5,315 nucleotides of DNA, from contig DNDT01000301.1 of NCBI GenBank assembly GCA_003487525.1, forward strand, positions 1 through 5,315, read 5' to 3'. Source of the stretch: Flavobacteriales bacterium (GTDB lineage Bacteria > Bacteroidota > Bacteroidia > Flavobacteriales_E > Vicingaceae). This document shows positions 1-5,315 of the stretch, one piece after another. A model generated the notes under the pieces. That model was not told the DNA's origin and did not search any database. It saw nothing but the letters and a program-made list of their open reading frames with translations. Numbering within the stretch: the stretch's first letter is position 1; each line of letters opens with the position of its first letter. Both the position numbers and the translations under genes were made by a program.

Positions 1-234
1 ATGTGTTAACTCTGTGGACTTGCCGCAACCTCTGTGCCCGGAGAAAAAGAATTTGGGTGGACGATAAAAGGGTGCAAGTAATGCATCAATAAGCTCTAAT
101 ACAGGATTCCCTGGACGATCAACGTAAAATGGATTTGGTTTGCAGCCTGGTAAAGGCTTCAATGGCAAGTCCAGTTCAAAATTAAGCCAGGCTCTTTCGA
201 AATCTTTTGCCTTGATGTAGTCTATGTTACCCAT
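1..234 (-). CDS. P-loop ATPase (AAA/STAND-like), 5' part only
   Basis: The first 78 codons of a gene that continues past the left edge, with no stop in the window. The start is ATG at 234, chosen because GGAG lies 8 nt upstream and the frame runs unbroken to base 1. Residues 66-73 read GHRGCGKS, a complete Walker A (GxxxxGKS) motif, followed by T-E-L. It is preceded by a hydrophobic beta-strand-like KFFFS (61-65), the usual layout of a nucleotide-binding P-loop. Residues 37-45 (FYVDRPGNP) resemble the short N-terminal stretch of bacterial ATPases annotated only as 'ATP-binding protein', with a GHRGxGKSTEL motif. Walker B, sensor motifs and any C-terminal effector domain lie outside the window, so the subfamily and function are unknown. 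The gene starts 33 nt after the RR2 stop with no terminator between them, so it is probably co-transcribed with RR2 and the mraZ-like gene. ATP binding is well supported; any defence or signalling role would be a guess. Confidence 0.85.
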   Translation of the reverse strand, partial: MGNIDYIKAKDFERAWLNFELDLPLKPLPGCKPNPFYVDRPGNPVLELIDALLAPFYRPPKFFFSGHRGCGKSTELTH

Positions 235-242
235 CGACTTTT

Positions 243-246
243 CTCC
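243..246 (-). promoter_or_regulatory. Ribosome binding site of the P-loop ATPase gene
   Basis: GGAG on the minus strand, 8 nt before the ATG at 234. It supports this start for a gene that has no other boundary in the window. Confidence 0.6.
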
Positions 247-267
247 AATTCAGGGTGTTCTAATTTG

Positions 268-927
268 CTAACTTAAAATAGCAGTTGCTAATCCATTTCG
301 GACGGCGTAAAGGGCTGCCTGAGTCCGATTGGAAACATGAAGTTTTTTTAAAATGTTACTAACGTATTTGGCGATTGTTCGTTCATGAACATATAAGGTA
401 AGAGCAATTTCTTGATTGCTAAATCCGCGAGCAATGAGCTTTAATGTTTCGAATTCGCGTTGTGTGAGCGTTTCGATCATTTTGTTACCATCTTCAGCAT
501 CATCAATTTCCTGAATGACTTTCATTGCAACGGATGGATGGATCGAGGCTTTCCCTTCAGCCACATCACGGATGGCCTGCACCAATTGAGTTCGCGTGGC
601 ATCTTTGAGCAAATACCCAAGTGCGCCAGCCTTGATCGCCTGGTAAACGAGATCGTTCTCAGAGAAGCTGGTCAGAACTAAAATGCGAGTATCGGGAAGG
701 AAAGCTTTTATCTTAGGGATCGTGGACAACCCGCTCAGCACTGGCATTTGCATATCAAGCAAAATGACATCCGGTTTCGCACGGCGCGCGATCTCCAATG
801 CTTCAACACCGTTTTGGGCTTCCCCGACAACTTCCATGTCTGGCTGGAATGAAAGCATGGTAATCACACCATCTCTGACTACGTTTTGGTCATCTACTAA
901 GAGCACTCGAGTTTTGTCTTTTCTCAT
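268..927 (-). CDS. NarL/FixJ-family response regulator (RR2)
   Basis: A 219-residue two-domain response regulator, the normal size for the NarL group. The N-terminal receiver (about 6-125) has the acidic pair D12/D13, phospho-acceptor D58 in LLDMQMP, T86 in LVLTSF and K108 in LLKD, so it should be phosphorylated by a histidine kinase. A linker (about 140-152) leads to a LuxR-type helix-turn-helix (about 153-214), with recognition helix around ERTIAKYVSNILKKLH (182-197). The ATG at 927 is preferred because GAGGG lies 4-5 nt upstream. An in-frame ATG at 975 would overlap the mraZ-like gene by 41 nt and add a tail that RR1 lacks; ATG 930 is also possible. The gene begins 7 nt after the mraZ-like stop and is followed after 33 nt by an ATPase gene. 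No kinase is adjacent within its own unit; the kinase at 2312-4477 is a candidate partner (inference). It shares about 61% identity with RR1. Confidence 0.95.
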   Translation of the reverse strand: MRKDKTRVLLVDDQNVVRDGVITMLSFQPDMEVVGEAQNGVEALEIARRAKPDVILLDMQMPVLSGLSTIPKIKAFLPDTRILVLTSFSENDLVYQAIKAGALGYLLKDATRTQLVQAIRDVAEGKASIHPSVAMKVIQEIDDAEDGNKMIETLTQREFETLKLIARGFSNQEIALTLYVHERTIAKYVSNILKKLHVSNRTQAALYAVRNGLATAILS

Positions 928-931
928 CATT

Positions 932-936
932 CCCTC
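932..936 (-). promoter_or_regulatory. Ribosome binding site of RR2 overlapping the mraZ-like stop
   Basis: GAGGG on the minus strand shares bases with the TGA stop (935-937) of the mraZ-like gene and lies 4 nt before the ATG at 927. Ribosomes finishing the mraZ-like gene would stop on the RR2 initiation site, which suggests translational coupling. It also favours ATG 927 over the ATG at 975. Confidence 0.55.
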
Positions 937-1372
937 AACATATCGTGATGTCAAATGCAGAGAACCTGTTTGCATTTGCGGCTAAATTCCTTATCTCTGC
1001 TTCTTGAATATTCCACAAATCTGCAGACCAGATTTCGAAATAATCTCCCTGCCCTATGAGTAATATTTCATTTTTCAGGTTTGCAAATTCGCGAAGGTTT
1101 TCAGAAATAGAGATAGATCCTTTACCTTCAAATCGAACTTCTGTAGCTGACCCTAAGATCAGCCGGAACAACAATCTGGCAATGGGATCAGTAAGATTAA
1201 GCTGGGTTAGTTTCTTATAAATGGTCTGGAAAGATGAATCAGAGAGAACCCACAGGTTATGATCAAATCCTTGTGTGATGTAAAGGTCTGAAGTCAGGCA
1301 ACGACTGAATTCATCCGGGGGGATGAACTGACCGTTCTTGTCTAACCTGCAAAAGTGTTTTCCCAGAAACAA
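935..1372 (-). CDS. mraZ-like: MraZ-like transcriptional regulator (SpoVT/AbrB fold, degenerate)
   Basis: A 145-residue protein of typical MraZ length with the family's two-repeat layout. It opens with MFLG, then LDKNGQFIP (10-18), the first repeat. The second half has GSATEV (74-79), EGKG (82-85), ENLREFANL (91-99), LLIGQGDYFEIWS (104-116) and a tryptophan (120), all strong family signatures. MraZ normally binds repeats upstream of its own gene and controls the division/cell-wall (dcw) cluster. Here no rsmH, ftsL or other dcw gene follows; a response regulator starts 7 nt after the stop. The motif DxxxR, expected at 11-15 and 82-86, reads D-K-N-G-Q and E-G-K-G-S, so the arginine is replaced in both repeats. 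The start is TTG at 1372, supported by AGGGAG 7 nt upstream and by the exact match of the N-terminus to MraZ. Family membership is secure by eye. Whether it still binds DNA in the usual way is uncertain. Confidence 0.88.
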   Translation of the reverse strand: MFLGKHFCRLDKNGQFIPPDEFSRCLTSDLYITQGFDHNLWVLSDSSFQTIYKKLTQLNLTDPIARLLFRLILGSATEVRFEGKGSISISENLREFANLKNEILLIGQGDYFEIWSADLWNIQEAEIRNLAANANRFSAFDITIC

Positions 1373-1379
1373 TTTGGCT

Positions 1380-1385
1380 CTCCCT
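1380..1385 (-). promoter_or_regulatory. Ribosome binding site for the TTG start of the mraZ-like gene
   Basis: AGGGAG on the minus strand, 7 nt before TTG at 1372. Together with the MFLG N-terminus it establishes the non-ATG start. Confidence 0.65.
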
Positions 1386-1424
1386 GCTCACAATGCTGTG
1401 AAGCTTCTTGGTAATATTGCTTGA

Positions 1425-1452
1425 ATTATAGGAAGGCTATGGCTTTTGCGAA
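1425..1452 (-). promoter_or_regulatory. Putative sigma-70-type promoter for the mraZ-like/RR2/ATPase unit
   Basis: On the minus strand TTCGCA (1447-1452, four of six bases matching TTGACA) is separated by 16 nt from a perfect TATAAT (1425-1430). Transcription would start near 1418, leaving a leader of about 45 nt before the TTG start at 1372. The site lies between an upstream terminator and the first gene of the unit, where a promoter is expected. The -35 box is imperfect, so an activator may be needed (inference). Confidence 0.5.
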
Positions 1453-1516
1453 ATCTAAATCTTATGGTTTTTCTGTTAGAGAAAGTGGACAATCATATGG
1501 GCATAAATGACCATAT
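1437..1516 (-). repeat. Cluster of four TATGG/CCATA motifs upstream of the mraZ-like gene
   Basis: On the plus strand, AATCATATGG (1491-1500) and AATCTTATGG (1458-1467) match at 9 of 10 bases and lie 33 bp apart. CTATGG follows at 1437-1442. CCATAT at 1511-1516 is the inverted form and makes a perfect 6-bp dyad with ATATGG at 1495-1500 across 10 bp. The lowest copy falls inside the promoter spacer, and the next lies just upstream of the -35 box. About 0.4 copies of this 5-mer would be expected by chance on both strands of 190 bp. These are plausible regulator half-sites; which protein binds them is unknown. Confidence 0.4.
1495..1516. promoter_or_regulatory. Possible operator dyad ATATGG-N10-CCATAT
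   Basis: A perfect inverted repeat of 6 bp arms with a 10-bp spacer, about 80-95 bp upstream of the inferred transcription start. The size suits a dimeric helix-turn-helix protein such as a NarL-type regulator, but no known consensus is matched. A 6-bp dyad could still be accidental in AT-rich DNA. Confidence 0.3.
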
Positions 1517-1566
1517 TTAATTCCCCTCTTTCTTTACCTATTCAAGAGCAATGTCATATTTTCAAA

Positions 1567-1600
1567 CTAAAAAGAGCCGACCGGGGTATCCGGTCGGCTC
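1567..1600 (-). terminator. Rho-independent terminator after RR1
   Basis: The arms at 1574-1584 and 1590-1600 form a perfect 11-bp GC-rich stem (GAGCCGACCGG) with a 5-nt loop. On the minus strand the stem is followed directly by TTTTT (1569-1573). It lies 16 nt past the RR1 stop, which fixes its direction. The plus strand has no T-run after the stem. It closes the TPR/kinase/RR1 unit and separates it from the mraZ-like unit. Confidence 0.92.
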
Positions 1601-1616
1601 ATTCTTCATATTTGGT

Positions 1617-2285
1617 TCATTGTGTCTTCTTACTTCTTCCTTTGTTCTCGGTCAATCCCTCCCGAATTGCATACAAAGCAGCCTGAGTTCGGTTGGCAAG
1701 GTGGAGTTTTTCCAAAATATTGCTGACATATTTAGCCACCGTTCGCTCCGTGACAGTAATTGCATCGGCGATTTCCTGATTGGTCATTCCCCTTGCAATC
1801 AAGCGCAACGTTTCCAGTTCCCTCCCTGTTAGAGGAGAGGATGTATACATGACTTCTGATGGATGGTTTACCTCTTGAATGACTTTTACCGCGATTGAAG
1901 GACTGATAGATGCCTGTCCGTGCGCGACATCATGAATAGCCTGAATCAACTGTTCCCTTCGGGCATCTTTCAGTAAAAAACCCAACGCCCCTGATTTGAT
2001 CGACTGATACACTTTATCGCTGTTCGCAAAACTGGTTAAGACAAGGATACGGACATTAGGAAGATTTTCTATGAGAATTGGGATAGTTGTCAGACCATCC
2101 TGATTGGGCATGGACATGTCAAGTAATACCACATCTGGGGACACTTTGCTTGCCAGTTCAACAGCCTGAATCCCATCTGATGCTTCCCCAACAACTTCTA
2201 TACCAGGCTGCAAGGATAAGATGGCAACAATGCCTTCTCTTACCACGCTCTCATCATCAACAACCATTATTCGAATTTTGCCCAT
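1617..2285 (-). CDS. NarL/FixJ-family response regulator (RR1)
   Basis: A 222-residue response regulator and the likely direct partner of the kinase that precedes it by 26 nt. The receiver domain (about 4-122) carries D10/D11, phospho-acceptor D56 in LLDMSMP, T84 in LVLTSF and K106 in LLKD. A linker (about 139-150) is followed by a LuxR-type helix-turn-helix (about 151-212) with recognition helix around ERTVAKYVSNILEKLH (180-195). The last ten residues are a basic tail (ENKGRSKKTQ) absent from RR2. The ATG at 2285 is supported by GGAG about 11 nt upstream and by alignment of the N-terminus with RR2. The gene ends 16 nt before a strong terminator, so it is the last gene of its unit. Phosphorylation should drive dimerisation and binding of target promoters; the targets are unknown. 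The intergenic region just beyond the terminator, with its TATGG motifs, is one candidate (inference). Confidence 0.96.
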   Translation of the reverse strand: MGKIRIMVVDDESVVREGIVAILSLQPGIEVVGEASDGIQAVELASKVSPDVVLLDMSMPNQDGLTTIPILIENLPNVRILVLTSFANSDKVYQSIKSGALGFLLKDARREQLIQAIHDVAHGQASISPSIAVKVIQEVNHPSEVMYTSSPLTGRELETLRLIARGMTNQEIADAITVTERTVAKYVSNILEKLHLANRTQAALYAIREGLTENKGRSKKTQ

Positions 2286-2311
2286 ATCTCATAATTCTCC
2301 GTGTTGTGTTG

Positions 2312-4477
2312 TTAGGTTTTGTTTTGTTCAAAAGTGACCTTAATAATTGTACCCTTACCTGGCATTGAAGATATTTTCAACTTTCCATTTTCCTGCTTGA
2401 CACGTTCTTTAATATTCTCGAGACCTAGACCGCCCTGCTTGATCTTTCCCGGCTCAAAACCGCATCCATCATCTGACACTTCCAGGGTAATGAACTTGTG
2501 TCCCTGTTTTAAAATCACAGATACAGCTTTAGCATGCGCATGGCGCAAAACATTATTCAACGATTCTTGAGCTATATAATACAAAGCAATTTCTTTTTTT
2601 CTCGAAATTTGGATGGGATCATCGGCAAGAAACCTGACCTTTATATCCGCTCGTCCTTCTACGGCAGCCAAACGATGGTGTAAAACAGAAATCAGTCCTT
2701 CTTTATCCAGATTGGAAGGCTGCATCTGGAAGAGGAAGAGGCGAAGTTCCTTCACCGCTTGACGAGCATTCTCACCGATACGAGAAAGAACTTTTTCAAA
2801 ATCCAGGGCAGCTCCCGCTTCTAACCCGGCCTGGGCCGCTTCCGTTAAGGTGACAAGTCCATACAATTTTTGGCTGACCGAATCATGAACATCCCGCATC
2901 AACTTCTTGCGTTCTGACAGTGTGATTGCAAGCTTCTTTCTGCGATCGCTGTCAATAAGCGATGCGATTTGCTCTGCCAGAATATTCAACCTGATAATGT
3001 CATCTTGTGGGAAGGAGGGATTCTCCCTGCGTCCCAAGAATAATACACCAACAAGCTTTTGGTCTCCTTCCCCTTGAACGACAAGAGGAATTATCAGCAT
3101 AGAGGATAGATTCAGCAGTTGTATTGAATTTGGAATTTGGGAGTCGCGGAAATCTTCCAGTAACAGATATTTCTTGCCATCCAGTAGTTGAAATATTGTA
3201 GTAGATCCAGGTAGGTCTTGCAACTGCTTGACGGCATCTGTAGAAAGGCCGATATGCGCCGCCAAATAGTATTCACTTTCTCGTCTATGGTTTGAGTCCG
3301 CCCTTCCCTGCTCCTCGACTGCATAAATAAAAATAGATGAGGTTTTGAACGGGGAAACAATTTGATAAATAACATCCGATAAAAACTCTTCTAGGTCAAC
3401 AGATTGGCTAGCCGCATTCGAGATCGCGTTCAGAAGAACGAACATTTCATCTCGGGCACGCTGTCGCTCAATCTCTTCGCGTTTCCTGCTTGATACGTCA
3501 CGAAGGGTAACGAGCATACCAATCGGGGTGTTATTCCAATTTTCAATTGGAGAGAGACGGATGTTGAAATACCTAGTATCTTCGTTAATTCTAACGCTCT
3601 TCTCTATTTCATCATCGACAAGATCATCCATCTTGACATTTAAATTAAGAAATTCGCTAAGGACAACGGGCAGCGGTCTCTCCAATACATCATCATGAGT
3701 TGCATTAAACAAGGCTAAAGCCGTCTGGTTGCAATCAACAATCTTTTTGTCTGCATCAAGGGTAATCCAACTATCCGAGACATTCTCAAGCATGCTATCC
3801 CGTCGCAGTTGCACAGCTTTTGGAGCCTGCAAGAAAATATTGGTAGAAATTCCAACCATACTAAAAAGAATCGCAACAGCGAATAATGCTCCAGACCATT
3901 GGTGTTTTATATACATTAAATCCAAACCCAAAACTGCTGCCGCAAATATAGGTCCACTGAGAAGGAGCCAAAAATAGATATCTCGAGCTTTGAAACTGAA
4001 AAGGCTGTTTATCTGCCCCAGTACAATAATGCTCCCCACAAGCAAGCTATAACTATAGATAGTATTGAACTCCACAAGAAATGAAACTACATCTTGTTTT
4101 GTTAAAAATAGCCAGAAAACGACCTGTGTTAGCAGAGGAATAACCGCCAAAAAAAAGATAAAAAGTGTATTGATCCAATATGATCTTAAGGTATAGTCTA
4201 ATGAAAACGTGAATATCGCTGTTGAAGCCAGTGTGATTCCCAGCACAATTGACGCAAGTTTTACAGATTGCATCAAGTCGGACGGGAAAATTGAATAGAT
4301 AAGATTAGAAATAAAAATGATCAGAGCAGAGAGAGAGAGAAACAAAGCGCTTTTACTTCCCTCTGCATTAATATTTTTTACGCAAACACGGGCTAAAAAT
4401 AGTGAAAAAATTATGCTGGCAGCGGGATAGAAGATTTGAAGAACCATGTTTTTATCGGTTAAAAAATATATTTCCAT
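2312..4477 (-). CDS. Membrane sensor histidine kinase (7TM-PAS-GAF-HisKA_3-HATPase_c)
   Basis: A 721-residue sensor kinase. The first 216 residues hold about seven hydrophobic segments (near 10-32, 44-64, 72-92, 101-125, 138-160, 167-189, 195-216), matching the N-terminal 7TM sensor of many histidine kinases. A PAS domain (about 222-330) ends in a charged helical linker. A GAF domain (about 345-510) follows, then a HisKA_3 dimerisation domain with phospho-accepting H531 in RDVHDSVSQ. The HATPase_c domain shows the N box (E638, N641/N642, H646), DDGCGF (669-674), GGLGLENI (682-689) and GKGT (707-710), so catalysis looks intact. HisKA_3 kinases pair with NarL-type regulators, and RR1 follows after 26 nt. 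The ATG at 4477 was chosen: GGGGAG lies upstream, although 15 nt away. A TTG nine codons earlier (4504) has no usable ribosome site. The signal sensed is unknown. It sits 49 nt behind a TPR gene, probably in the same operon. Confidence 0.95.
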   Translation of the reverse strand: MEIYFLTDKNMVLQIFYPAASIIFSLFLARVCVKNINAEGSKSALFLSLSALIIFISNLIYSIFPSDLMQSVKLASIVLGITLASTAIFTFSLDYTLRSYWINTLFIFFLAVIPLLTQVVFWLFLTKQDVVSFLVEFNTIYSYSLLVGSIIVLGQINSLFSFKARDIYFWLLLSGPIFAAAVLGLDLMYIKHQWSGALFAVAILFSMVGISTNIFLQAPKAVQLRRDSMLENVSDSWITLDADKKIVDCNQTALALFNATHDDVLERPLPVVLSEFLNLNVKMDDLVDDEIEKSVRINEDTRYFNIRLSPIENWNNTPIGMLVTLRDVSSRKREEIERQRARDEMFVLLNAISNAASQSVDLEEFLSDVIYQIVSPFKTSSIFIYAVEEQGRADSNHRRESEYYLAAHIGLSTDAVKQLQDLPGSTTIFQLLDGKKYLLLEDFRDSQIPNSIQLLNLSSMLIIPLVVQGEGDQKLVGVLFLGRRENPSFPQDDIIRLNILAEQIASLIDSDRRKKLAITLSERKKLMRDVHDSVSQKLYGLVTLTEAAQAGLEAGAALDFEKVLSRIGENARQAVKELRLFLFQMQPSNLDKEGLISVLHHRLAAVEGRADIKVRFLADDPIQISRKKEIALYYIAQESLNNVLRHAHAKAVSVILKQGHKFITLEVSDDGCGFEPGKIKQGGLGLENIKERVKQENGKLKISSMPGKGTIIKVTFEQNKT

Positions 4478-4526
4478 AAGGTTGGTTCGCTTCTCCCCAA
4501 ACAAAAGGGAATTAATATAAAATCCT

Positions 4527-5315
4527 TTAGGGGGATAAGAGTATCGCCAAAATTGGGTTGCGAACTATATTTACATTCTCAAGCTCGCTGTTTCTCTTTT
4601 TATATTTCAAGTAGTTCGCGGCTTCTTCTTTGGTACTCTGGATATATACTGCTAAAGCATCTGAAATTATACTGTTATTATAAGCGTGAATTTGATCAAG
4701 GTGGTTCTTGGCTTTTTTATATAATCCCAGTTCAGCATAACAAACCACAATAGATTCAGAAAAGAAAATATCATCAGGGGATATTTCAATTGCATATTGG
4801 AAGGATTTGATCGCATTGTTTGTTTGCCCTGCAAAAAAATACAAAAAACCCAACATATTCCAACCCCATGGGTTTATAGGGCACATAGAAATTGCTTTAT
4901 TCCCCTTTTGAAAAGCAAAATATCTTTTCCCCATAGAAAATAAGATAACAGCCTGATTAAGATATGGAATACAATCTTGCGGACCATTAATTTGCGCAAG
5001 GTCTGCATACGCGAGAGCCTTAGGAAGATCCCCTTTTTCATAATGCAGAATTGACAGGCCATTTTGATGCTTTGCTAATAGATCTTTTATTTCATAAGTA
5101 CCTGCCAACTCCAGGCCTTTTTGCAGGGATTTTTCTGCTTTGTACAAATCCCCTGCCTGCCAGGCAAGAAAACCGATCTCATGCAAAAGGTCAATGCGTA
5201 AAGCAATGGTTTCATTCTGTTCTGGGAGTTCGTCAAACATCGTCTCAAGGCCAAGCAGCTTTTGTTCCAGTTCAGAAGGGAGAACATATTGATTTTGATT
5301 ATGCCAGAGCAATAA
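4527..5315 (-). CDS. TPR-repeat protein, 5' end missing
   Basis: The frame is open to the right edge of the window and the true start is outside; a TTG at 5312 is only an accidental first start codon. At least 262 residues are visible. Counted from that TTG, about five tetratricopeptide-type helical repeats can be seen: near 42-71 (FLAWQAGDLYKAEKSLQKGL), 79-110 (ILHYEKGDLPKALAYADLA), 114-145, 148-181 (MLGFLYFFAGQTNNAIKSF) and 183-212 (VVCYAELGLYKKAKNHL). The C-terminal 50 residues are charged, then end in a short hydrophobic stretch. No catalytic motif is seen. TPR domains are protein-binding scaffolds, and the missing N-terminus could carry a DNA-binding or enzymatic domain, as in SARP or MalT-like regulators (speculation). 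It precedes the kinase by 49 nt with no clear terminator, so it is probably co-transcribed with it and may be part of the signalling pathway. Confidence 0.85.
   Translation of the reverse strand, partial: LLLWHNQNQYVLPSELEQKLLGLETMFDELPEQNETIALRIDLLHEIGFLAWQAGDLYKAEKSLQKGLELAGTYEIKDLLAKHQNGLSILHYEKGDLPKALAYADLAQINGPQDCIPYLNQAVILFSMGKRYFAFQKGNKAISMCPINPWGWNMLGFLYFFAGQTNNAIKSFQYAIEISPDDIFFSESIVVCYAELGLYKKAKNHLDQIHAYNNSIISDALAVYIQSTKEEAANYLKYKKRNSELENVNIVRNPILAILLSP

Noticed and set aside
928..975. Longer N-terminus for RR2 from ATG at 975
   Set aside because: It would add 16 residues absent in RR1 and overlap the mraZ-like gene, and its ribosome site is poor compared with GAGGG before 927.
460..985. 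Plus-strand open frames 460-681 and 683-985
   Set aside because: They lie antisense to RR2, whose receiver and HTH motifs are unmistakable, and their translations show no domain features.
1482..1488. AAAGTGG as an MraZ box of the type described in Mollicutes
   Set aside because: Only one copy is present; MraZ needs several regularly spaced repeats, so a single match in AT-rich DNA carries little weight.
1530..1560. Alternative upstream promoter starting from TTGAAT on the minus strand
   Set aside because: The best -10 at normal spacing is AATTAA or ATTAAA, much weaker than the perfect TATAAT at 1425-1430.
1551..1832. Plus-strand open frame across the terminator and RR1
   Set aside because: It runs through the terminator hairpin and antisense to the RR1 HTH domain; no family resemblance.
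3112..3375. Minus-strand frame of 87 codons inside the kinase
   Set aside because: It is out of frame with the GAF domain of the kinase, which is intact and continuous here.
4478..4504. TTG start at 4504 for the kinase
   Set aside because: The only A/G-rich stretch upstream (AAGGA) is 18 nt away, whereas ATG 4477 has GGGGAG upstream; the extra nine residues are hydrophilic and not part of the 7TM domain.
4505..4530. Possible internal promoter (TATATT) between the TPR and kinase genes
   Set aside because: No acceptable -35 hexamer is found 16-18 nt upstream; AT-rich intergenic DNA easily gives such a match.
1..5315. CRISPR array, tRNA/rRNA, insertion sequence or transposon ends
   Set aside because: No regularly spaced repeats, cloverleaf arms, transposase motifs or terminal inverted repeats were seen on either strand.

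Overview
All recognisable genes lie on the minus strand, so the window reads from high to low coordinates. The best guess at the host is a Chloroflexota (Anaerolineae-type) bacterium. This rests on the style of the NarL/LuxR response regulators (C-termini of the form NRTQAALYA-R-GL) and the 7TM-PAS-GAF-HisKA_3 kinase. It is an inference from protein style, with moderate confidence. Base composition is moderate to AT-rich, and one gene starts with TTG behind a good Shine-Dalgarno.

Region A (5315 to 1567) is a signalling unit. A TPR-repeat protein, cut by the window edge, is followed after about 49 nt by a 7TM-PAS-GAF histidine kinase with a HisKA_3/HATPase_c core. After 26 nt comes a NarL-type response regulator (RR1). 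A strong rho-independent terminator (11-bp perfect stem, five T's on the minus strand) lies 16 nt past the regulator stop and closes the unit.

Region B (1566 to 1373) is a roughly 190-bp intergenic region. It holds a plausible sigma-70-like promoter with a perfect TATAAT -10 box and an unexpected cluster of four TATGG/CCATA motifs, two of which form a dyad.

Region C (1372 to 1) is a second unit with tight spacing. An MraZ-like protein (SpoVT/AbrB-fold double repeat) is followed by a second NarL-type regulator (RR2), whose Shine-Dalgarno overlaps the mraZ-like stop codon. Then comes the 5' end of a P-loop ATPase gene with an intact Walker A motif, which runs off the left edge.

By direct count RR1 and RR2 share about 61% identity and have almost the same recognition helix, so they look like a duplicated pair. 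One kinase may feed both regulators, and both may read the same DNA sites. The MraZ homologue sits outside any division/cell-wall cluster and lacks the arginine of the DxxxR motif in both of its repeats. The MraZ-like/response regulator/P-loop ATPase cassette next to a full two-component system is the most unusual thing here. Its function cannot be read from this window alone.
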